Below are positions 56,733-64,000 of a stretch of DNA of 64,000 nt, one piece after another. The notes beneath the pieces were generated by a model. It did not search any database. It was not told the origin of the DNA and saw only the letters and a list, made by a program, of their open reading frames with translations. Made by a program: the position numbers and the translations under genes. Source of the DNA: Cyanobacterium stanieri PCC 7202 (lineage in GTDB: Bacteria; Cyanobacteriota; Cyanobacteriia; Cyanobacteriales; Cyanobacteriaceae); contig CP003940.1 in NCBI GenBank assembly GCA_000317655.1, forward strand, positions 744,001-808,000. The letters run 5' to 3'. Numbering within the stretch: position 1 is the stretch's first letter; every line of letters begins with the position of its first letter.

Positions 56733-57725
56733 TTAGACAATTTTGTAATAATCCTTGTACCAACTTACAAACCTTTCAATGCCCTCCTCAATAGAAGTAG
56801 TAGGCTTAAAACCGACATCTTGAATTAAATCATCAATATCTGCATAGGTTGTCGGCACATCTCCGGGTTGTATGGGTAAGAAATTTTTTTCAGCCTCCAT
56901 ACCCAAGCAATTTTCGATAACTTCAATAAATCTAGTTAACTCAACGGGTTGATTATTACCAATGTTATATATCTTATAAGGGGGGATTTTGCTTCCATCC
57001 TCAGCTGTTGATGATTGAGGAAGATGATTCATTACCCGAATAATTCCCTCCACAATATCATCGATATAGGTAAAATCTCGCTGCATTCTGCCATAATTAA
57101 AAACCTTAATCGGTTTTCCTTCTAAAATAGCCTTAGTAAATAAAAAGTATGCCATATCAGGTCTTCCCCAAGGCCCATAAACGGTAAAAAAGCGTAATCC
57201 CGTACAAGGAATATGATACAGATGACTATAGGTATGCGCCATCAACTCATTGGCTTTTTTGGTGGCGGCATATAAACTAACAGGATTATCGACATTGTCG
57301 GAGGTAGAAAAAGGAATCTTTTTGTTAGCCCCATAAACAGAGCTAGAGGAGGCGAAAACTAGATGTTTTATGCTATTATGCCGACAACATTCCAAGAGAT
57401 TTACAAAACCCACTAAATTACTATCTACATAGGCATGGGGATTTTCGATGGAATATCTTACCCCTGCTTGGGCGGCTAGATGTATGACGAAATCAAATTG
57501 ATTGTTTTTAAATAATTGTTCTAAATTTTTTCTATTCGCTAAATCTAGTTTGTGAAAGGTGAAGTTTTTTTGTGCTGCTAATTTTTGTAATCGTGCTGTT
57601 TTGAGGGAGGTATCGTAGTAATCATTAAGATTATCTATACCGATAACAGATTCTCCTCTGGATAGTAATTCTTGAGTTAGATAAAAACCAATAAATCCTG
57701 CGGCACCTGTTACTAATATATTCAT
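56733..57725 (-). CDS. NAD-dependent epimerase, UDP-glucuronate 4-epimerase type
   Basis: A 330-residue short-chain epimerase. NAD-binding [15 protein letters not shown] is at residues 7-21. The catalytic Tyr-x3-Lys is YAATKKANE, and [12 protein letters not shown] is typical of UDP-glucuronate epimerases (CapI/LspL type). It makes sugar nucleotides for surface polysaccharide and may serve the cluster that begins at 59.3 kb. Start at the ATG at 57725. Confidence 0.88.
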   Translation of the reverse strand: MNILVTGAAGFIGFYLTQELLSRGESVIGIDNLNDYYDTSLKTARLQKLAAQKNFTFHKLDLANRKNLEQLFKNNQFDFVIHLAAQAGVRYSIENPHAYVDSNLVGFVNLLECCRHNSIKHLVFASSSSVYGANKKIPFSTSDNVDNPVSLYAATKKANELMAHTYSHLYHIPCTGLRFFTVYGPWGRPDMAYFLFTKAILEGKPIKVFNYGRMQRDFTYIDDIVEGIIRVMNHLPQSSTAEDGSKIPPYKIYNIGNNQPVELTRFIEVIENCLGMEAEKNFLPIQPGDVPTTYADIDDLIQDVGFKPTTSIEEGIERFVSWYKDYYKIV

Positions 57726-57797
57726 GTCCTAGTTAGTCTGGGAATATGCTTTTTCGTATTTTATGATGATAATTGATACGGGTAATGATTTTCATAG

Positions 57798-57827
57798 TTG
57801 AAACTTACCTTTGCAATAAGCTATAAT
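57798..57827 (+). promoter_or_regulatory. Promoter of the SRP RNA gene
   Basis: TTGAAA, an 18-nt spacer, then TATAAT; initiation would be near 57834, at the first bases of the SRP RNA. Confidence 0.6.
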
Positions 57828-57834
57828 ATTAGAT

Positions 57835-57930
57835 GACTCGGACTTATGCGGTTTCGACGCTCAAACTTTGTCAGGACCGGAAGGTAGCAGCAATACGGGA
57901 TGCTTGAAATGGGCGTAAGATTCGGGTCTT
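57835..57930 (+). ncRNA. ffs: Signal recognition particle RNA, 4.5S type
   Basis: The conserved SRP domain TTTGTCAGGACCGG and GGTAGCAGCA is present. The two ends GACTCGGACTTATGC and GCGTAAGATTCGGGTC pair to close the long stem. About 96 nt, the bacterial 4.5S size. It directs Ffh to membrane protein signal sequences. Confidence 0.93.
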
Positions 57931-58196
57931 TAATGATCTCACTTTTTCTCCACATCAAAAATAGGTGCGATCGCCCTTTTGCTATACTCAGGAATTAAAA
58001 GTAGGTCTTTTAAACCATTGTGCATTAACTGCATAGTATTTCAGGTTCTTTTGGTTTTTGCTCAATCAACTAATTTTAACTACTTAACCTAATAATTTTC
58101 TCGAAATCTCGTTTGTTTCTAAGATTAATCGGTAAGGGCGATCTTGAATATAATCGCCACGTATCGTAGACGATGATTCAATTCGTGATAAACCTA

Positions 58197-58949
58197 TTAA
58201 TCAATAATAGGAACATCTTCGGCATAACTGTAAACCTCAATACCTAATTTTTTGGCTACGGGTAACGCCCGTTTGTCAACCATGGGAGAAATGACTAATT
58301 TACGATTAACTTGACGTTGATGGTGTTTTTGATAAAATTCTACTTTACGATTAAAAATATACATTCCACCCTTATCAATATTAGATTTGATTTCACATAG
58401 TATCAATAAACCATTTTTAATAATGACATCAATTTCTACCTGATCAGGACGACCAAACACTTCCCCCTCATCATCAAATTCATTCACATTGATTACTTCT
58501 ACCCCAAAAGAATCCTCCAAAATCCCTTTGAGTCCATTGCGAAAACTAGCTTCAGAATATAAACCCCATCTTGAACCTAAAGCACCTATGGTACTGTCAT
58601 ATCTTTGATCTAGTCTTTTTATTTCCTGAAGAAGTTGCTTGTTGAAATTATTTTGTTCCTGCCATTTCTGATTTTGTTCATGGATAAAGTTATCTAAACG
58701 TCGATTTTGCTCATCCCATTTACGGTTATTTTCATCCCATTTACGGTTGTTTTCATCCCATTTACGAGCTTGTTCTTCTCTGTCTCGCTGTAATTCTGCT
58801 AAGATACGGTCAAATTTACTTTCGGTTTCTTGTCGGGGAGAATAATAGTCTGATACGGTACGAAGAATAAAATCCCGAATCTGCGGATCGTTGTTAATTA
58901 ATTCAGGAAGTTGTTGTTGAATAAGATTTTTGATCTCCCTTTCTGTCAT
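58197..58949 (-). CDS. DUF3782-like protein with PD-(D/E)xK nuclease fold
   Basis: A 250-residue protein. Residues 63-83 are three tandem 7-residue repeats (KWDENNR, KWDENNR, KWDEQNR) in a longer coiled coil. The C-terminal half has VEIDVIIKNGLLILCEIKSN, a PD-(D/E)xK-like core (D, then E-x-K). Proteins of this layout are widespread and multicopy in cyanobacteria and their role is unknown. Length is usual. The repeats are also repeated at DNA level (21-bp units). Confidence 0.8.
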   Translation of the reverse strand: MTEREIKNLIQQQLPELINNDPQIRDFILRTVSDYYSPRQETESKFDRILAELQRDREEQARKWDENNRKWDENNRKWDEQNRRLDNFIHEQNQKWQEQNNFNKQLLQEIKRLDQRYDSTIGALGSRWGLYSEASFRNGLKGILEDSFGVEVINVNEFDDEGEVFGRPDQVEIDVIIKNGLLILCEIKSNIDKGGMYIFNRKVEFYQKHHQRQVNRKLVISPMVDKRALPVAKKLGIEVYSYAEDVPIID

Positions 58950-59310
58950 GGTTTCTTTTCCTATTTTCTAGCTATCCTTTTAAGTTATGCTTCAAAGTTA
59001 TTGTCAGTATTTTTAAATTTTTCCTTGATTCCTTTATTTTACCGCTTTCAATAACTATTGATTCTATTATGGCGATCGCCCTTACTGTCCTGGTTTTTCC
59101 TTACTGCCAATTGCTATACATTTTGAACTGTCCATGTAAAATTTAAAGCAATATTAAAATCATTAGTGTCATGATAATAAAAGTGTTTAATAATTTAAAC
59201 ATTTGATAGAATTAAAGTCTCAAATTAGGTTACTTATTCAGAGTCTATTCATAAATAACTTAATGATCATTAACCAACGGCTAAATATAATAAGATAAAT
59301 TTAATAAAAA
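58950..59310. other. Intergenic region before the polysaccharide cluster
   Basis: This 361-nt divergent AT-rich stretch separates the DUF3782-like gene (minus) and the first glycosyltransferase (plus). It has one HIP1 site and no ORF with a family resemblance. It must hold promoters for both sides, but no motif stands out. Confidence 0.5.
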
Positions 59311-60222
59311 ATGTTAGTTGCAACACTAGACACATTACCCCCACCACCAGAAAATAAACAGGGCTGGCCTTGGACGGAAGAAACGCCTCGAGTCAGTGAT
59401 AAAATGCCAGAAGGTGTTGACTGGCCAAAAATTACCATCGTGACTCCCTCCTATAATCAAGGGGAGTATTTAGAAGAAACCATACGCTCAGTATTACTTC
59501 AAGGCTATCCTAATCTTGAATACATTATTATTGACGGTGGTAGTAATGATAATTCTGTTGAAATTATCGAAAAATATTCCCCATGGTTAGCTTACTGGGT
59601 AAGTGAAAAAGATCAAGGACAAAGTAATGGTATTAACAAAGGTTTTCAAAAGGCTACAGGGGATATAATTGCTTGGCTTAATTCTGATGATTATTATTTT
59701 CAGGGAGTGTTAAGCCGAGTTGCCCAAGAAATCAACCCTCAGAAAAAACGCTTTGTAGTGACTGGCAAAGTATTCTTGAGCAATATCAATACTTTTCATG
59801 GCTTATCCCCTGTATTTTCCCGTTATAATCTTTTATTTCATCAGCAATCAGGAATGAAAGGATTACCAACGGTTATGCCACCACAACAAGGAACATTTTG
59901 GCACAAAGAGGTTTTCACAAAAACAGGTTTGTTGGATGAAGAACTTAATTTATGTATGGATTATGATTATTGGTTAAGAATCATGTTATATAACCATTAT
60001 AAATTCCACTTTATTCCCCAAGAATTTGCATATTTTCGTTTACATTCTGACTGTAAATCTGGTCAAGGTTGGAGTACTTTTGCAAAGGAAAATATGGCTG
60101 TATTTAACAAACATTGGCAAAATTTACCTTCATGGGAAAAGGTGTACGCCAAATTTTATTGGTTAAGTAGTTCTTATTTATTTATGTTTGCCCTTAAATG
60201 TAAAAAGTTATTATCAAAATAA
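59311..60222 (+). CDS. Family 2 glycosyltransferase
   Basis: A 303-residue GT-A fold enzyme. It has ITIVTPSYNQGEYLEETIRS, IIDGGSNDNSVEII, and the DxD-like AWLNSDDYYF. The C-terminus ends with a hydrophobic helix near LYLFMFALKCKK. It starts the polysaccharide region. Donor sugar cannot be predicted. Converges with the next gene (11-nt gap). Confidence 0.88.
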   Translation: MLVATLDTLPPPPENKQGWPWTEETPRVSDKMPEGVDWPKITIVTPSYNQGEYLEETIRSVLLQGYPNLEYIIIDGGSNDNSVEIIEKYSPWLAYWVSEKDQGQSNGINKGFQKATGDIIAWLNSDDYYFQGVLSRVAQEINPQKKRFVVTGKVFLSNINTFHGLSPVFSRYNLLFHQQSGMKGLPTVMPPQQGTFWHKEVFTKTGLLDEELNLCMDYDYWLRIMLYNHYKFHFIPQEFAYFRLHSDCKSGQGWSTFAKENMAVFNKHWQNLPSWEKVYAKFYWLSSSYLFMFALKCKKLLSK

Positions 60223-60233
60223 ATTAATAATTA

Positions 60234-61451
60234 TTACTTCAATAGTTGTTGATATAAGTTACTATATCTTTGTGCTTGTAATTCCAAGGAATATTCATTT
60301 AAAGCTATTTCACGGCAATTTTTACCCATTTTCTCTCTTAAGTTATCATCTTCTAATAGTTCTATTATTCCCCTCGCAAAGTCTTCTGCTTGTTCGGGGG
60401 GAGCTAGGTATCCCGTTATATTTGGGCGTACTAAATCTGATACCCCACCGATGTCAAATGAAACCATGGGAGTACCACAAGCCATACTTTCTTGTAATAC
60501 TAGGGGTAAATTATCCGCACGGGTGGGAAAGAGAAATAAGTCCGATGCAGAATAGGCTTGTGATTTGAGGTAATCATCATTTAAGTAACCTAAACTAAGG
60601 GTTTCTATGTCAAGGTTTTTACTAAAATTACCACCACCAGACCCCATTATTAAAAGTATAATTTCTTTCTTTAAGGCGGTAGGAAGTTGTAAGAGAGCTG
60701 ATTTTAATAAATCTCCTCCTTTGCGGGTTTCAGCAAGACTCTGGGCGGCAAACATTAATACTTTTCTTCCTTGAGGTATTCCCAAAATTTGGCGACATTT
60801 TTCTTTCTCAAGAGGTTGATAAGTTTTGGTATTAATACCGTTGGGAATACATTGAATTGTAAAGCGATTCAACATACTTTTTTTTGCTTTTTGAGCTAAC
60901 CAACTACTAGGAGTGACAATGGTTAAATTAGAGTTTTCATAAACCCATTTTTTTAGTTTCCATTCTAGTTTGGTATTGTCTCGTTTAATTTTAGGATAAG
61001 TGTCGGGATAAGGACATTTTCCGCAACCAGTTTGCCATTTATTACAGTCATAGCTATAGGCGCAATGTCCTGTAAAACTCCACATATCATGGAGGGTATA
61101 AACGGCAGGTTTATTTTTGGTTAAGGCAGAAACAGCTAGATAGTTAAAGTAACCTGTATGTAGATTATGGAAATTTAGAATATCTGCTTCTTTGTAAAAG
61201 GGATGTTTGAGAATATTATATGTACTGAGTAGATGTATATAATTTAACCCTAATCTACTGGTAATTCGATATAGTTGAGTGTCAATTTTTCCTTGACGGG
61301 GAACTTTTTGAACTAATTTATCTTCTTTTTGGACGTTGCCTACTAATAATTTTGAGTCAATGTTTGCTTCTAATAATCCTTGGTGTAAACGATAAGATGC
61401 AATAGCCGCACCACCGCTCAAATCTGATTGATTAATTTGTAAGACTTTCAT
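60234..61451 (-). CDS. Family 4 glycosyltransferase
   Basis: A 405-residue GT-B enzyme with an N-terminal acceptor domain (SDLSGGAAIASYRLHQGL) and a C-terminal nucleotide-sugar domain with the E-x7-E motif in PLVLQESMACGTPMVSFDIG. GYLAPPEQAEDFARG follows. A four-cysteine patch (GHCAYSYDCNKWQTGCGKC) near residue 140 is typical of a subgroup of such enzymes. Likely adds a sugar in surface polysaccharide synthesis. Confidence 0.9.
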   Translation of the reverse strand: MKVLQINQSDLSGGAAIASYRLHQGLLEANIDSKLLVGNVQKEDKLVQKVPRQGKIDTQLYRITSRLGLNYIHLLSTYNILKHPFYKEADILNFHNLHTGYFNYLAVSALTKNKPAVYTLHDMWSFTGHCAYSYDCNKWQTGCGKCPYPDTYPKIKRDNTKLEWKLKKWVYENSNLTIVTPSSWLAQKAKKSMLNRFTIQCIPNGINTKTYQPLEKEKCRQILGIPQGRKVLMFAAQSLAETRKGGDLLKSALLQLPTALKKEIILLIMGSGGGNFSKNLDIETLSLGYLNDDYLKSQAYSASDLFLFPTRADNLPLVLQESMACGTPMVSFDIGGVSDLVRPNITGYLAPPEQAEDFARGIIELLEDDNLREKMGKNCREIALNEYSLELQAQRYSNLYQQLLK

Positions 61452-61721
61452 TTTTTTATCTTAAAGTATCATCCTATATTATTTATTATTTAATTTTTTT
61501 CAAAGCAAACATAGATGGTATGACCCTCAATATAATTCCGGACTAGTGAAGTTTTCAAAAATTGTCGAATAACTTTATATGTAAATTTATTTCTAAGGAA
61601 TAAATTATTCAGCAGACCCTAATTAGTTAATGGGCTAATAATCATAAATTTAAACTTGTATTGTTATTTAAGAAGGATAAGTTTTTGTTATTGTTAAAAT
61701 ATCTAAATACTACCCAACTTA

Positions 61722-62822
61722 TTATAGAGTTGAGGCATAATATTTAGAGATAAATTTATCAATAGCCTCAAAATGTCCGTATGATTTCTGTCTAAAAATA
61801 GGAAGCTTAGTATTATGGTGAATCGCATCAATTATAGATGACAGTTTTTTTCTATTCAAAATCAAGAAAAATAGACGAAGTAAGTAAAAACGTCCAATAC
61901 TGAAATATGAATTAATATTAGCTTGATCAAAGAATGCTTTAGTTTTTTTAGCACCATTAATTGAGATAAAAGGAATTCCATAAGACAATGCAAAAACTCC
62001 AGCGTGCAGTTTACATGAAATAATTAAATCAGAATTTAGTAAAGCATCTCTAACCTGCTCTATATTTTCATATCTGACAACTTGCTCATCTGATTCTGAA
62101 CCGAGATACTCATAATCAAGAAAAGGTGGTTTTGATGGATTAAGCCATGAGAGGTGAGTTCTTAAGTACGTGATCTTACTATGACAGAATATAAAAAGTA
62201 AATTAATTAATTTAAATATAATTCTTATGTTATTGCGTTTTGACAAATTGATCATGATTGAAAATTTGGAATTTTTCTGAGCTTTTGTTTCCACATAATT
62301 ATCTGAATTAACAGGAAAGAATATAGGACTTGATAAAATAATATCAGGGTAAAATTCACAATCAATTTCTAATTCTTCAAAAAGTTTAACATCCGATTCT
62401 AGCCTGACTGTTCCTGATTTTATATTGGGAAGAAGCAATGATTTTATTGCATATAAGCTCAACAGAGGAAGTGAGGAATTTCCGTCACCACCAATACTAC
62501 AAAAATGAACAGGAATTGGGTACTGTGAAAGAGAGTGATAAAACTTTTTCCATTCATTATCCATCAAATTATCTGGACATAAAAGACCACCACCACCAAC
62601 AATACAAGCAATTGAACCTGAGAAAAGAATATTTATGTCTGATTCAGAGGATATTCCGTAATACTCGGCTAACTTAGCGTCTAATTTATAAACAACAGGA
62701 TGAAAACCTTGTTTTTGAAGATGACGAGATACCATAATTGCCATAACATCATCACCAAAGTTACCCCAAAGATATGATCCCCAAACTGCAATCTGTGGGG
62801 CTTTATTTATTTGCTCACTCAT
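61722..62822 (-). CDS. Polysaccharide pyruvyl transferase-family protein
   Basis: A 366-residue protein of the PS_pyruv_trans family, with GSYLWGNFGDDVMAIMV near the N-terminus, CIVGGGGLL, and ISCKLHAGVFALSYGIPFIS. Such enzymes add ketal pyruvate to sugars in exopolysaccharides. It lies 24 nt from the FkbM-chimera gene and on the same strand, and belongs to the same cluster. Confidence 0.85.
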   Translation of the reverse strand: MSEQINKAPQIAVWGSYLWGNFGDDVMAIMVSRHLQKQGFHPVVYKLDAKLAEYYGISSESDINILFSGSIACIVGGGGLLCPDNLMDNEWKKFYHSLSQYPIPVHFCSIGGDGNSSLPLLSLYAIKSLLLPNIKSGTVRLESDVKLFEELEIDCEFYPDIILSSPIFFPVNSDNYVETKAQKNSKFSIMINLSKRNNIRIIFKLINLLFIFCHSKITYLRTHLSWLNPSKPPFLDYEYLGSESDEQVVRYENIEQVRDALLNSDLIISCKLHAGVFALSYGIPFISINGAKKTKAFFDQANINSYFSIGRFYLLRLFFLILNRKKLSSIIDAIHHNTKLPIFRQKSYGHFEAIDKFISKYYASTL

Positions 62823-62846
62823 TTTTTATTCCTCTGAATTATTACT

Positions 62847-63680
62847 TTATCTAATAATACTTTTAGTAAATTGAATTATTTGAAATTTCAACTTTAATTT
62901 TTTTGTTGGGTTAAAACGTAGTAACCTTTCATTTTCAATATCAACTGGACAATAGAGCCATTCAGGATGCGTACAAATTGATAGCTCATTAGTTTTTGCG
63001 AAAGCACGTTTATCAGAGCCTCTGGTATGTGTTGCATCCATACCGAAACCTATATTTTGAATTAAGTTATTCATTGGTAAGATAGAGAAGGCTTTTTGCA
63101 GAGTGCAGGAAAAAGACCAAATATAATCCCATGTATCAACCATATTATTTTGTACATCTAAAAGTTGTTTTTGTCTAATAACTCTTTCGTTTAAATCCGG
63201 CCAAACATCAGCAAGTTGATTTCTCGAATTAAGTTCTGTTTTTCCTACTATACGATATTCTCCCCTCAAACCATCTCTTTCTTTGGCTAAGTCTTCAGAA
63301 AAACCATTTAAAGCAGGTTCGTTAAATTGATAATAAGTCAAACTTTCATTTTGGTTAGAAATTGCTAATTCAAGATTTATGTCATTTGATCTTAATTGAT
63401 TAAATTTCTCCATAGAACCCGGTAGCGGATCAATGTTAATTCCTCGCCATCCTTTTAAATAGAACAAATAAGTATTAGAAAATCGCTGAGGATGATGTGC
63501 TCCGACATCTACATAAAAACCTTTTTCTTGTCTTTCAAAAAATCGATTTAATATTCTATCCTCTCCTTCTTGACTAAATGAAAGCTGATGATATTTGTAT
63601 TGAGTTATCAAATAAGTATAATATTTGCCTTTTATTACATCAAATAGTTTATATGTTTTGTTTTTTATTTTACTGAACAT
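62847..63680 (-). CDS. FkbM methyltransferase / glycosyltransferase chimera
   Basis: A 277-residue ORF of two unlike halves. Residues about 30-135 are the N-terminal half of an FkbM methyltransferase (SFSQEGEDRILNRFF, GFYVDVGAHHP, GWRGINIDPLP), but the family's C-terminal VEG region is missing. From about 150 on, the sequence (TWDYIWSFSCTLQKAFSILP, NLIQNIGFGMDATHT) resembles the C-terminus of certain glycosyltransferase-like proteins. It is probably a fusion created by an internal deletion. Function is doubtful. Confidence 0.6.
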   Translation of the reverse strand: MFSKIKNKTYKLFDVIKGKYYTYLITQYKYHQLSFSQEGEDRILNRFFERQEKGFYVDVGAHHPQRFSNTYLFYLKGWRGINIDPLPGSMEKFNQLRSNDINLELAISNQNESLTYYQFNEPALNGFSEDLAKERDGLRGEYRIVGKTELNSRNQLADVWPDLNERVIRQKQLLDVQNNMVDTWDYIWSFSCTLQKAFSILPMNNLIQNIGFGMDATHTRGSDKRAFAKTNELSICTHPEWLYCPVDIENERLLRFNPTKKLKLKFQIIQFTKSIIR

Positions 63681-63685
63681 ATTTA

Positions 63686-64000
63686 TTAATCTAAAAGTTT
63701 ATTTTTAATAGGTTTTATTTTACTTTTAAGTTTATGAAATATACTACGTTTTTTTAACTCTTTTGGTTTTTGTTCAGGATTTTTTAAAAATCGATAGTAC
63801 AAAAATTCTTCCTGATAACGAATATTGACATCATATCCCTTCGTTAAACTAGCAAAGTCTGCGGAAGAATAATTCATATAATGGATGCGATGGATAGGTT
63901 TTAAGCCCTGCTTGTTGCACAGTACATTATCCACATTGATGAAAGGATCGGCATCAGCACAGTTACCCGTGCGATCTTGGGGATTTTCACTTAATGTAAA
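63686..64000 (-). CDS. Unknown protein, 3' part only (5' end outside window)
   Basis: The frame is open from the window edge, so this is the C-terminal 104 residues of a longer protein, not the short ORF that begins at the GTG at 63934. It contains TGNCADADPFINVDNVLCNK, HRIHYMNYSSADF, and a basic tail (KKRSIFHKLKSKIKPIKNKL). The cysteines and HRIHYMNY motif are distinctive but I cannot name a family. It lies 5 nt upstream of the chimera gene. Confidence 0.7.
   Translation of the reverse strand, partial: FTLSENPQDRTGNCADADPFINVDNVLCNKQGLKPIHRIHYMNYSSADFASLTKGYDVNIRYQEEFLYYRFLKNPEQKPKELKKRSIFHKLKSKIKPIKNKLLD

Overview
The window looks like a chromosomal piece of a unicellular, low-GC cyanobacterium. 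The evidence is photosystem II subunits (psbY, psbM), the photosystem I assembly factor ycf3, a Synechocystis slr0144-type photosystem II assembly operon, a Tic22 homologue, a cyanobacterial-type SSB, and about forty copies of the highly iterated palindrome GCGATCGC (HIP1). Gene content resembles Cyanobacterium/Geminocystis relatives; that placement is inference, because no rRNA is present. Most of the window is ordinary core genome in short operons. The interest lies in intergenic repeats, regulatory sites, two frameshifted genes and a few odd clusters.

Layout. 1-5.5 kb: 3' part of glyS, cysH, a small gene, a 25-unit heptamer array, an alpha/beta hydrolase, and an ammonium transporter behind a perfect NtcA box. 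6.2-11.4 kb: a pentapeptide-repeat gene, then a seven-gene operon (two V4R proteins, two phycobiliprotein-like proteins, a three-repeat linker-like protein, a 2Fe-2S ferredoxin, a TPR protein) matching the photosystem II assembly (Pap) operon. 11.4-15 kb: a MITE-like repeat, a phosphopantetheinyl transferase, an orphan ribbon-helix-helix antitoxin bracketed by direct repeats, and atpB-atpC (beta, epsilon) separated by a terminator. 15-20.3 kb: a SpoU methyltransferase, then a minus-strand cluster (CobW-like GTPase, two ligand-substituted metallophosphoesterases, thrS) carrying two Fur/Zur-type boxes. 20-36 kb: housekeeping genes (mnmE, psbY, an aminotransferase, thioredoxin, rlmN, gatC, ycf3, hemF, tRNA-fMet, thyX with a MazG-like gene, ftsZ, trpD, an SPFH/NfeD pair). 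36-57 kb: a CPBP protease, a split Ser/Thr kinase, ssb, tRNA-Arg(CCG), a glycerol-dehydrogenase-like enzyme, hom, ftsL-like/ftsI, tic22, psbM, ctpA, map, a split WD40 protein, mgtE, a Rieske oxygenase and a UDP-sugar epimerase. 57.8-64 kb: SRP RNA, a DUF3782-like nuclease-fold protein, then a surface polysaccharide cluster with two glycosyltransferases, a polysaccharide pyruvyl transferase, an FkbM-glycosyltransferase chimera and a gene running off the end.

How parts work together. The Pap operon is a co-transcribed set with SD-spaced starts and short gaps, probably acting at the thylakoid. The thrS cluster looks like a metal-starvation unit. ThyX and the MazG-like enzyme overlap and both act on nucleotide pools. 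The SPFH and NfeD genes form the usual membrane-microdomain pair. The 3' ends of several genes carry a common hairpin family.

The strongest leads are: (1) the Fur/Zur-boxed cluster of non-canonical paralogues; (2) an exact 40-residue FF-W-G repeat in the Pap operon's third-repeat protein; (3) two genes each split by one base at a 7-A run; (4) a MITE-like family with a nearly identical pair; (5) a dispersed period-7 repeat family; (6) a terminator between atpB and atpC; (7) an 88+ nt nested hairpin between the Lon-domain gene and psbM.
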